Shown here piece after piece: positions 1 through 5,851 of a stretch of 9,755 nucleotides of DNA. The notes below the pieces were generated by a model, which was not told where the DNA came from, did no database searches, and saw only the letters and a program-made list of their open reading frames with translations. The stretch's first letter is position 1. Each line of letters starts with the position of its first letter. This stretch comes from an uncultured Eubacteriales bacterium (GTDB lineage Bacteria; Bacillota; Clostridia; Christensenellales; Borkfalkiaceae), in the NCBI GenBank assembly GCA_905207235.1, contig CAJLKN010000026.1, positions 1 to 9,755 on the forward strand, read 5' to 3'. The position numbers were made by a program, and so were the translations under genes.

Positions 1-30
1 GCTGCGGCATCGCCGCAGCGCGCGTTTTTT
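1..30 (+). terminator. Rho-independent terminator of a gene left of the window (partial)
   Basis: An 8-bp perfect stem (1-8 with 12-19, 3-nt loop) is followed by GCGCG and six T (25-30). The stem probably extends beyond the left edge, because 20-24 (GCGCG) has no partner inside the window. The T-run is on the + strand, so the unseen gene to the left runs rightward and converges on the rnf operon. Confidence 0.7.
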
Positions 31-108
31 ATGCAATATTTTATACCTTGCAAGCAAATACTAAATGATACAATTTATAGCGGCTTATTTAATTCACCGC
101 ACGCTGAC

Positions 109-133
109 AATGCGCCGTTTGGGGCGCATTTTT
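109..133 (+). terminator. Weak second hairpin with short T-run
   Basis: AATGCGCC (109-116) pairs perfectly with GGCGCATT (123-130) around a 6-nt loop, and five T (129-133) overlap the end of the stem. The polarity fits a + strand terminator. It could be a backup for the terminator at 1-30, or the end of a short RNA. Only structure is visible, with no coding potential nearby. Confidence 0.4.
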
Positions 134-156
134 GTACAATGTATGCATGCTTTCTG

Positions 157-213
157 TAATATTTTAGCTAACTGCCGCTAATATTTCAAATCAACTTTTT
201 GTAATATTTCAAA
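157..213. repeat. Three TAATATTT direct repeats at about 22-nt period
   Basis: TAATATTT occurs at 157-164, 179-186 and 202-209. The last two copies extend to a 12-bp identity, TAATATTTCAAA (179-190 and 202-213). Start-to-start distances are 22 and 23 nt, about two helical turns. The region is AT-rich and lies just downstream of the rnf terminator, so chance is a real possibility. Confidence 0.35.
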
Positions 214-248
214 ACAAAAAACGCGCCCCGCAATTTTGCGGGGCGCGT
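211..248 (-). terminator. Rho-independent terminator of the rnf operon
   Basis: A 12-bp perfect GC-rich stem (221-232 with 237-248, 4-nt loop) begins 15 nt beyond the rnfB stop codon. On the minus strand it is followed by TTTTTGTTTT (positions 220-211). It has a strong stem and U-tract and is placed exactly at the end of the operon. On the + strand no comparable T-run follows, so it acts mainly on the minus strand. Confidence 0.9.
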
Positions 249-262
249 AAATTATTTGGTTT

Positions 263-1096
263 TTATCTTTCAAGAATGATATGTCTGGGGCAGACTGCAA
301 CGCAGGTCTTGCAACCTGTGCACTTGCTGTAATCGAATACGGGAAGATTGTTTACCATAGTGATTGCGCCATGAGGGCACTTGCGTGCGCACATTCCGCA
401 GCCTATGCAACCAACCTTGCAACCCGCCATAACTTCCTTCGCCTTGCAGTGGGAAGAGCAAGCGACGTAAACGGGAGCTTTTACGGGTATTCTTTCAATT
501 ATGTGCTTGGGGCAAGCCTGAATGCAGGCACCGCAGTTAATGCACTTGTCGGGGTCAACCTTTGCAAGTTTTCCGGTAACTGTAATAGCTCCTTCGGGGC
601 ATACAGCCGCGCAGTCGCCGCAACCGAGGCATGCGTCCTTGCATACCTTGTTGCCGCCGAGAAGGGAGGCGCATGCGGCGCAGGTGGGGTTGCCCTTGTA
701 TTCGAATGCGTTTACGGCATTTTCGGCGCCGCCGTTGCACTTTACAATAGCTACTTCGGGTTCTTCTTCCTTGAGCTCTACGCCTAAAAGGGCGGCTATT
801 TCAGCTTTCTTTTCGGGCGAGGTAACGTGGCAGGCGGAAAGGTCTGCGCTGCCGCTTGCGAGCTTTGCAGCAAAGCCCGCGCAACCGCTGCAACCGCAGC
901 CGCCGCAGTTTGCTCCTGCGAGGTTTTCGAGTATCTTGGTAACTTTCTCGTCCATATTGACTTTGAAAAGTTTACCGACAACTAAAATTGCGATAACAAT
1001 TACAAGTGCAATGCCTAACAGAATGCCGACGACAATGCCCAAAGTTTTCCAGGTTTCGGAGGTTACTTGTCCGAGTCCAGCCAGTAAATTATTCAT
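263..1096 (-). CDS. rnfB: RnfB, iron-sulfur electron-input subunit of the Rnf complex
   Basis: RnfB is thought to take electrons from reduced ferredoxin and pass them through Fe-S clusters to the rest of the Rnf complex at the cytoplasmic face. The 277-aa protein has one N-terminal membrane helix (about 18-42), then the Fe-S domain found in RnfB (C64, C67, C72, C89; C69 sits inside the usual CGGCG-x-x-GC loop). Four CxxCxxCxxxC ferredoxin motifs follow: C156-C166, C185-C195, C230-C240 and C259-C269. Further cysteines at 120, 139, 142, 152, 213, 217 and 226 resemble those of long clostridial RnfB, so more than five clusters are likely. It is the last gene of the operon, 15 nt after rnfA. The ATG at 1096 is chosen because AAGGAGG (1107-1113) lies 10 nt upstream; an in-frame TTG at 1105 is only 1 nt from that site. 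It is longer than the two-ferredoxin-motif proteobacterial RnfB. Confidence 0.96.
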   Translation of the reverse strand: MNNLLAGLGQVTSETWKTLGIVVGILLGIALVIVIAILVVGKLFKVNMDEKVTKILENLAGANCGGCGCSGCAGFAAKLASGSADLSACHVTSPEKKAEIAALLGVELKEEEPEVAIVKCNGGAENAVNAFEYKGNPTCAACASLLGGNKVCKDACLGCGDCAAVCPEGAITVTGKLAKVDPDKCINCGACIQACPKHIIERIPVKAPVYVACSSHCKAKEVMAGCKVGCIGCGMCARKCPHGAITMVNNLPVFDYSKCTGCKTCVAVCPRHIILER

Positions 1097-1106
1097 ATAT
1101 ACCAAA

Positions 1107-1113
1107 CCTCCTT
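1107..1113 (-). promoter_or_regulatory. rnfB ribosome binding site fused to the rnfA stop
   Basis: AAGGAGG on the minus strand shares bases with the rnfA TAA (1112-1114), reading TAAGGAGG. It lies 10 nt from the rnfB ATG and decides the start against the in-frame TTG at 1105. The arrangement suggests terminating ribosomes feed rnfB initiation. Confidence 0.8.
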
Positions 1114-1717
1114 ACTGAATGTAGCTGAATACCGTGAAAGCCATACATATGAATGATGCCGTAACCATAGATATGGGGAAGCCGTTGAGGTATTTTGCAG
1201 TTTTAACATGGTTGAGTTTTTCTCTCAGTCCGCTCATTATAACCATTATGAGTGTGAAGCCCAATCCTGAGAATAATGAGTACAGCACAGCCCAGCCGAA
1301 GTTTACTGTCGCGCCGCCCAAAAATTCCAGCATCGCAGTTTTATCTATAACGAGTTCGCACACGCCGAGTACTGCGCAGTTGGTGGTGATGAGGGGAAGG
1401 TACACGCCCATTGCGTTATAGAGCGAAGGCGAAGTTTTCTGGATTATTTTTTCGAGCATCTGAACGAGCGAAGCGATGATAAATATGAAAACTATAATTT
1501 CAAGGAACGCAAAGTTCAAGGGCACCATAACGTATTCATATATGGGCCATGTTACAGCGGCAGCGATAGTCATTACCACTGTAACGGCTACGCCCATGCC
1601 GAGTGCGGAAGACGTCTTTTTGGAAACCCCGAGGAAGGGGCATATGCCTAGTTTCTGTTCAGTTATAAAGTTATTGGTCAGTACGGCTGCCAGAACCATT
1701 GCAATAAAAGTAGCCAT
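1112..1717 (-). CDS. rnfA: RnfA, integral membrane subunit of the Rnf complex
   Basis: RnfA and RnfE are homologous membrane proteins that pair with inverted topology in the core of Rnf/Nqr complexes and hold a [2Fe-2S] cluster between them through conserved cysteines. This 201-aa protein has the usual family length and about six hydrophobic helices. The two diagnostic cysteines are visible: C26 in the GICPFLG motif after TNNFITEQ, and C114 in the LITTNCAVLG motif. The ATG at 1715-1717 overlaps the rnfE stop as TAATG, sharing one base, and GAGGAGGG lies about 9 nt upstream inside rnfE, so translation is probably coupled. No truncation or missing key residue is seen. Confidence 0.97.
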   Translation of the reverse strand: MATFIAMVLAAVLTNNFITEQKLGICPFLGVSKKTSSALGMGVAVTVVMTIAAAVTWPIYEYVMVPLNFAFLEIIVFIFIIASLVQMLEKIIQKTSPSLYNAMGVYLPLITTNCAVLGVCELVIDKTAMLEFLGGATVNFGWAVLYSLFSGLGFTLIMVIMSGLREKLNHVKTAKYLNGFPISMVTASFICMAFTVFSYIQ

Positions 1718-2397
1718 TATGCTTTGCCCTCCTCAGCCGCGTCAGCGGTTATTTGGTTGTTACCTAAAAGATTTTCGCGAGCAATTCTGTTGCTCTTTAC
1801 GCGCTTAGCGCGTTCAAACGTGTCAATGATGGCAGTGAATGCGCATATCGAAAGTCCGTAAACGATGAACGAGCCTGCCGATGATGAAAACAGTCCGATG
1901 CTGAAATCCATAACCTGTACGCCAAACAAACTGCCTTTGCCGATAAATTCGCAGATAATGCCCATTATCGTCAGCGCCATGGTAAAACCTATGCCGTTTG
2001 CAAGACCATCGACAGCACTTTCTGCAACCGTATGCTTGTTTGCAAAGGCTTCGGCTCTGCCGAGGATTATGCAGTTAACTACTATAAGAGCAAGCAGGTT
2101 GCCGAGAGCCTCATATACTGAGGGAATGAACTTGTCGAGTATCATTCTTATAAGGGTAACCAATGTTGCTATTACAACAATGTAGCAGGGTATGCGTACT
2201 TCATTAGGAATAACGTTTCTTAATGCTGAGATTATTATGTTGCTCAGCGTAAGAATGACAATAACTGTCAGTCCCATTTCGAGTGCGGAGAGCGCCGAGG
2301 AGATTAGACCTAAAGTAGGGCAGGTACCCAGAACGAGCATAAAGGTCGGGTTAGAGAAAATTATGCCGTCCAAAGTTATTTTCTTATACTTATTCAT
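1717..2397 (-). CDS. rnfE: RnfE, integral membrane subunit of the Rnf complex
   Basis: RnfE is the membrane partner of RnfA; together they form the electron path and probably part of the ion-translocating core. The 226-aa protein has about six hydrophobic helices and both family cysteines: C26 in GTCPTLG and C109 in VVNCIILGRAEAFA, the latter a hallmark of RnfE/NqrD. The C-terminal tail (about 195-226) is polar and charged, and cytoplasmic by inference. The ATG at 2397 is chosen because AAGGAGG (2406-2412) is 8 nt upstream and because MNKYKK is a typical RnfE beginning. The frame stays open to 2487, but those 30 codons lie inside rnfG and look non-coding. The gene overlaps the rnfG stop by 8 nt (ATGAATAA) and the rnfA start by 1 nt. 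Confidence 0.96.
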   Translation of the reverse strand: MNKYKKITLDGIIFSNPTFMLVLGTCPTLGLISSALSALEMGLTVIVILTLSNIIISALRNVIPNEVRIPCYIVVIATLVTLIRMILDKFIPSVYEALGNLLALIVVNCIILGRAEAFANKHTVAESAVDGLANGIGFTMALTIMGIICEFIGKGSLFGVQVMDFSIGLFSSSAGSFIVYGLSICAFTAIIDTFERAKRVKSNRIARENLLGNNQITADAAEEGKA

Positions 2398-3403
2398 TAT
2401 TTGCACCTCCTTCGGCGACAGCAGTGTCATAGTTTGCCGTCGCAAACAATGCCGCGCTAAGGCAAAGGTAGTTTGACCTCGTTGCACCGGTGTTTATTCC
2501 GTTTGCAGCGTAGTTATCATTTTTGATTATTTCGCCGTTTTCACCTATTATCGAAGCAAAGAATGCAGCATCCTTGCCGACGAAACCTGTGTAAATCTTG
2601 CTTGAATAATCTGAGCTGGTCGAGCCGTCGGCCGTAATCTGGAATGCGCTGATCTTCTTATCGGCGCCTACTGTAATAGTAATGCTGAAAGGATTTGCGG
2701 GCGAATTTGCCGAAGTCTTGATGTTGTAAGTTACAACGTCTCCGGAAACGGTATAGGTGGTAGTGCGGTCAATCATTGTGCCGGCAATCCATTCTTCGTA
2801 GGGGTTAGCCAAGCCGCAATATACGCTTTCGATATAAGATTTAGCTCCGTTCATTGCCGATGTGATTGCACCGAGAGTGAATGTAGCGCCTGTCTTTATG
2901 CCGTCTGTGTTGTATGACGAAAAGTTGTCGCCGTCCTGCTTGTTAATGACAGACTGAATATCACCGCTGCCTATGTTGCCAATGAAAGACTGTTTATTGT
3001 TATCGGTGATAACAACCTTGTCTATGCCGGTAAACGAGCCGGGGTTTGCGACAGTGCCGCTTACGGCGTCTGCAAGTATCCAGCATGTAACAGTGCCGCT
3101 CTTGTAACCGCCTTTGCCTACCACTTCAATAAGGTATTGTCCTTCGTGCGCACCAGTCATTGTGAATGCCTGATTTATTGTATATCCCGTAGTGTCGGAA
3201 TATCTTTCATTCACATCGTCCTGAATATAGGATACTTCTTCTCCGGGGAATACCTTTGCAACCGCTCTCGCCGTACGTTCATCGTCGCTGACAAAGAACA
3301 GCGCGTTGCATATCGTAAGGAGTATGCCGCAGATGAGTACTATGCACAAAAGCACGCAAATGCACTTGAATGCAGTGCTCTTAAAAAATTCTTTAGCCGT
3401 CAT
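2390..3403 (-). CDS. rnfG: RnfG, FMN-binding subunit with two FMN_bind-like halves
   Basis: RnfG carries a covalently bound FMN outside the membrane and passes electrons within Rnf. At 337 aa it is much longer than the usual 180-210 aa. A cysteine-rich membrane helix (about 13-36; C14, C16, C20, C25, C32) is followed by a first FMN_bind-like half (about 45-195) ending in DGIKTGATFT (167-176), where T174 is the expected flavinylated Thr. A second half (about 205-325) repeats the plan (short beta strands, GFVGKDAAF, then NGINTGATRS at 301-310, candidate T308). In the second copy Asn replaces the motif Asp, and in the first the Asp is one residue further from TGAT than usual. The ATG abuts the rnfD stop (TAAATG), with the AAGGAGG-type site inside rnfD. 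The identity as RnfG is firm from position and motif; function of the second half is inference. Confidence 0.93.
   Translation of the reverse strand: MTAKEFFKSTAFKCICVLLCIVLICGILLTICNALFFVSDDERTARAVAKVFPGEEVSYIQDDVNERYSDTTGYTINQAFTMTGAHEGQYLIEVVGKGGYKSGTVTCWILADAVSGTVANPGSFTGIDKVVITDNNKQSFIGNIGSGDIQSVINKQDGDNFSSYNTDGIKTGATFTLGAITSAMNGAKSYIESVYCGLANPYEEWIAGTMIDRTTTYTVSGDVVTYNIKTSANSPANPFSITITVGADKKISAFQITADGSTSSDYSSKIYTGFVGKDAAFFASIIGENGEIIKNDNYAANGINTGATRSNYLCLSAALFATANYDTAVAEGGANNE
2406..2412 (-). promoter_or_regulatory. rnfE ribosome binding site inside rnfG
   Basis: AAGGAGG on the minus strand lies within the last codons of rnfG, 8 nt before the rnfE ATG at 2397. It fixes the rnfE start and makes the longer in-frame extension to 2487 unlikely. 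Confidence 0.8.
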
Positions 3404-4444
3404 TTATTTGTCCTCCTTCTGCTTTTTTTCTCTCTTGTAGCCGAAGGGCTTTCTTACGATATACGTGTCGATGAGAGGAACGACGAGGTTCATCAGAAGT
3501 ATTACGAAGGATACGACTTCGATTTTTGTATAGAAACGGAGGAGTGAGGTTAAAACTGCAAGCGCAACGTAGTAAACGATTTGACCATAGATGCCCTTGG
3601 GCGAAGTAACGTAGTCAGTCGCCATGAAAATTGCGCCGAACATGAGACCGCCCGAAAGAGCGTAGTCCATTATGAGCGAGATGTCAAAGGTTGCGCCCTC
3701 TGCGGTAGCTGCAAGGCAAACCGAAAGGAATGCCGAAAGCACTATATAGAGGAGGGGCTGCCACCATTTGATTACCTTTCTCACGACGAGGTAAACATAG
3801 CCTATGATGAGAGCGAGTTTGCACGTTTCGCCTATGCAACCTGCGACGCCTGTGCCGAGGAAGAGGTCGAGCCAATCCATCTTAGCGCCCGTCTGACCCT
3901 GAAGGAGGAAGCCCGAAAGGTGGGTTGCGCCAGTGAAGAGCTGGCTGTCAAGACTGAGGGGTTCTATGTTTGCCGCGATGTAAGTCGTGAGGGCAAAACT
4001 CAAAAACATCATAACTCGGCCTGCCGCCGCGGGGTTGACGAGGTTTCTGCCCGTTCCGCCGAAGAGCATCTTTACGATGACAATCGCAAATACCGCTCCG
4101 ATTAAAACTTCGTACCAGTTGATGGTCGAAGGAACGATGAGGGCGAGTATGAGACCTGTCACTATCGAGGTGAAGTCAAACTGCGAAACCCAGTTTTTGC
4201 ATACGCCGAGTGCGTTTTTGCACTTGTTTTTAAATCCGCCTGAATATATAAAATAATATACGAATTCGGCTATGACGGCGGAAGCCACGGAGACGATCTC
4301 GATAACGAGCGCCTGCCAGCCGAAAAATACTATGCCTGCAATCGCCGCGGGAAGAAGCGCGATTACGACGTCGAGCATTATGCCTTTGGTCGTGCGGCGC
4401 GACTTTACGTGGGGAGGGGTGGAAATAACTATGCTGTTGTTCAT
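3404..4444 (-). CDS. rnfD: RnfD, FMN-binding integral membrane subunit of the Rnf complex
   Basis: RnfD is a polytopic membrane protein homologous to NqrB. It carries a covalent FMN on a Thr and is thought to form part of the ion channel. The 346-aa length is normal. Visible hallmarks are hydrophobic helices from about residue 24 onward, the conserved FGGTGRNLVNPAAAGR segment (128-143), the flavinylation-like TGAT (171-174, candidate T174), and the MFGAIFMATDYVTSP segment near 265-285. The nearest Asp before TGAT is D166, five residues ahead of T171, whereas the published ApbE recognition motif has it three ahead. The lysine-rich C-terminal tail is probably cytoplasmic. The ATG at 4444 has TAAGGAGG upstream, overlapping the rnfC stop, with 13 nt between the two genes. 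The rnfG ATG follows immediately after its stop. Confidence 0.96.
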   Translation of the reverse strand: MNNSIVISTPPHVKSRRTTKGIMLDVVIALLPAAIAGIVFFGWQALVIEIVSVASAVIAEFVYYFIYSGGFKNKCKNALGVCKNWVSQFDFTSIVTGLILALIVPSTINWYEVLIGAVFAIVIVKMLFGGTGRNLVNPAAAGRVMMFLSFALTTYIAANIEPLSLDSQLFTGATHLSGFLLQGQTGAKMDWLDLFLGTGVAGCIGETCKLALIIGYVYLVVRKVIKWWQPLLYIVLSAFLSVCLAATAEGATFDISLIMDYALSGGLMFGAIFMATDYVTSPKGIYGQIVYYVALAVLTSLLRFYTKIEVVSFVILLMNLVVPLIDTYIVRKPFGYKREKKQKEDK

Positions 4445-4457
4445 GCTTTTTTCCTCC

Positions 4458-5759
4458 TTAAGCCTTGCCCGCGCGTACGGCGGCTTTGGTCTTTCTTATC
4501 GCCTGAATGAGCGGTCTCTTCGCGGGGCAGATATATTCGCAAGCGCCGCACTCAATGCAGCACATTGTGTTGCCGAGTTTTGCGGCCGTCTTGAAATCTC
4601 CCGAAGAGGAGTAGAACGCCGTCTGCATGGGCATGAGATGCATGGGGCATACGTCTGCGCACTTGCCGCAGTTGAGGCAGGGCGTGGGACGCATGCAGTC
4701 TGCTTCCTTTTCGGTCATCAGAAGAATGCCGCCCGTGGTCTTGCAGACATAGGAATTATAGTCAGCAAGAGCAACGCCCGACATGGGACCGCCGGCAATT
4801 ACTTTCTTGGGCTCGCATGCTTCTCCGCCGCAGTAATCGACTATGTCTTTTACGTTTGTGCCCACTTTAACCCAAAGGTTTTTGGGCTCTTTGACGGCTC
4901 TGCCCGAAACGGTAAGCTCTCTTTCATAGAGTGGCTTGCCGAGTTCAACGGCTTCGTAAACCGCATAAGCCGTGGCTACGTTGTTAACGACTACGCCTGC
5001 GTCTGCGGGAAGTTTACCAATTCTCACTTTTCTGCCCGTTGCGGAGTAGATGAGGTGCTTTTCGCTTCCGGCAGGATAGTGCTTTGCGAGTTTAACGACT
5101 TTGACGTCGTCATATTTTTCGAAAGCGGCTATGCAGTCGGGCTTGTTTGTCTCTATGCCTATGACAATCTGTGCTCCGCCGAGCGCCTTTGCGATGTATC
5201 TCGCGCCTTTTACGATTTCGTCCGTGTGCTCAATCATCAGCCTGTGGTCGCAGGTGAGGTAGGGCTCGCATTCGGCTCCGTTGAGTATGAACGTGTCAAC
5301 CTTTTTGTCAGACGTAACCTTAACGGCGGTGGGGAAGCCCGCTCCGCCGAGACCTACTATGCCCGCTTCTTTGATGCGCTCCGCGATTGCCTGCGCATCG
5401 TCCGTGCCCGCGATAGGGGGCAGGTACTGCTTGTCCGAGCTTCCGTCGGCGGCGATAATTATATAAGTTTCCTTAACGCCGCATGCAGAGGGCATTTCGA
5501 CGATGTCTTTGACTTCGCCCGATATGCTTGCAAACACGTTGGAAGAAATTTCACCGTCCGCCGATGCAATGAGTTGGCCTTCCTTGACCTTCTGTCCCTT
5601 TTCCACGCATACGACGGCGGGTTTGCCTGCCGACTGATGAGTGGAGATGGTAACCTGAGAAGGGGAAGGAAGCACTTCCGTCGGCTTGTCGCACGCAAGT
5701 TGCTTTTCGTCGCGCACGTGCAGGCCGCCAAAGAAGATTTTACCTTTAACAGCTTTCAA
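4458..5759 (-). CDS. rnfC: RnfC, NADH/FMN and iron-sulfur peripheral subunit of the Rnf complex
   Basis: RnfC is the peripheral cytoplasmic subunit where electrons meet NAD+/NADH through FMN. The 433-aa protein shows, in order, an N-terminal GGLHVRDEK segment and barrel-sandwich region (about 1-110), the glycine-rich nucleotide motif GLGGAGFPTAVK (136-147), the NGAECEPYLTCDHRLM segment (160-175) typical of the complex I 51-kDa-like fold, and two [4Fe-4S] motifs, C361/C364/C367/C371 and C401/C404/C407/C411. Length is usual for the family. The start is a TTG at 5759: GGAGG (5766-5770) lies 6 nt upstream, and no better ATG is in frame. It is the first gene of rnfCDGEAB, behind a TATAAT box at 5804-5809. 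The long open frame on the opposite strand is a codon-bias shadow. Confidence 0.97.
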   Translation of the reverse strand: MKAVKGKIFFGGLHVRDEKQLACDKPTEVLPSPSQVTISTHQSAGKPAVVCVEKGQKVKEGQLIASADGEISSNVFASISGEVKDIVEMPSACGVKETYIIIAADGSSDKQYLPPIAGTDDAQAIAERIKEAGIVGLGGAGFPTAVKVTSDKKVDTFILNGAECEPYLTCDHRLMIEHTDEIVKGARYIAKALGGAQIVIGIETNKPDCIAAFEKYDDVKVVKLAKHYPAGSEKHLIYSATGRKVRIGKLPADAGVVVNNVATAYAVYEAVELGKPLYERELTVSGRAVKEPKNLWVKVGTNVKDIVDYCGGEACEPKKVIAGGPMSGVALADYNSYVCKTTGGILLMTEKEADCMRPTPCLNCGKCADVCPMHLMPMQTAFYSSSGDFKTAAKLGNTMCCIECGACEYICPAKRPLIQAIRKTKAAVRAGKA

Positions 5760-5765
5760 AATTAA

Positions 5766-5770
5766 CCTCC
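5766..5770 (-). promoter_or_regulatory. rnfC ribosome binding site, supports the TTG start
   Basis: GGAGG on the minus strand lies 6 nt before the TTG at 5759, the only plausible initiator that keeps the conserved N-terminus. A TTG start on the first gene may lower its initiation rate compared with the ATG-started downstream genes; that effect is inference. Confidence 0.75.
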
Positions 5771-5787
5771 GATAGTTTTGGTTTTTT

Positions 5788-5804
5788 TCACGAAAGTGTC
5801 GTGA
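5788..5804. promoter_or_regulatory. 17-bp palindrome at the predicted rnf transcription start
   Basis: TCACGA (5788-5793) and TCGTGA (5799-5804) form a perfect 6+6 inverted repeat around AAGTG. It shares one base with the TATAAT box and covers the predicted start near 5797. It could be a repressor operator or a hairpin at the 5' end of the mRNA. It is not a terminator, since on the minus strand it is followed by seven A rather than T. The binding factor is unknown. Confidence 0.45.
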
Positions 5805-5809
5805 TTATA
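5804..5809 (-). promoter_or_regulatory. Predicted -10 box of the rnf operon promoter
   Basis: A perfect TATAAT on the minus strand lies 44 nt upstream of the rnfC TTG. At 16-18 nt further upstream no hexamer resembles TTGACA (ATCAAA at 17 nt), and there is no TG extension. The promoter would therefore be weak, activator-dependent, or secondary to read-through from the Gx-transporter gene 92 nt upstream. Confidence 0.55.
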
Positions 5810-5815
5810 AATTGT

Positions 5816-5847
5816 CGCAAACGCACTTTGATATGCGTCCGTTTGCG
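5816..5847. repeat. Inverted repeat between the Gx-transporter gene and the rnf promoter
   Basis: CGCAAACG (5816-5823) pairs with CGTTTGCG (5840-5847). An alternative inner pairing CGCA/TGCG (5822-5825 with 5834-5837) is also possible. The repeat begins 4 nt past the Gx-transporter stop and covers the region where a -35 element of the rnf promoter would lie. No clear U-tract follows on either strand, so it is at best a weak terminator or attenuator; an operator is an alternative. Confidence 0.45.
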
Positions 5848-5851
5848 CCTT

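Noticed and set aside
281..1118. Open frames on the + strand opposite rnfB
   Set aside because: They are produced by the cysteine- and glycine-rich coding of rnfB read backwards; there is no promoter or known domain.
2398..2487. A 30-codon N-terminal extension of RnfE
   Set aside because: It lies inside rnfG, lacks a suitable ribosome binding site and does not resemble RnfE; AAGGAGG at 2406-2412 supports the ATG at 2397.
3326..3364. Lipoprotein signal in RnfG (Cys after a hydrophobic segment)
   Set aside because: The residues before the candidate cysteines (for example VLLC) lack the small residue required at -1, and RnfG proteins are anchored by an uncleaved helix.
4272..5765. Long open frame (about 497 codons) on the + strand opposite rnfC and the start of rnfD
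   Set aside because: It is antisense to two clearly conserved genes, its translation resembles no family I recognise, and it is explained by codon bias leaving few antisense stops.
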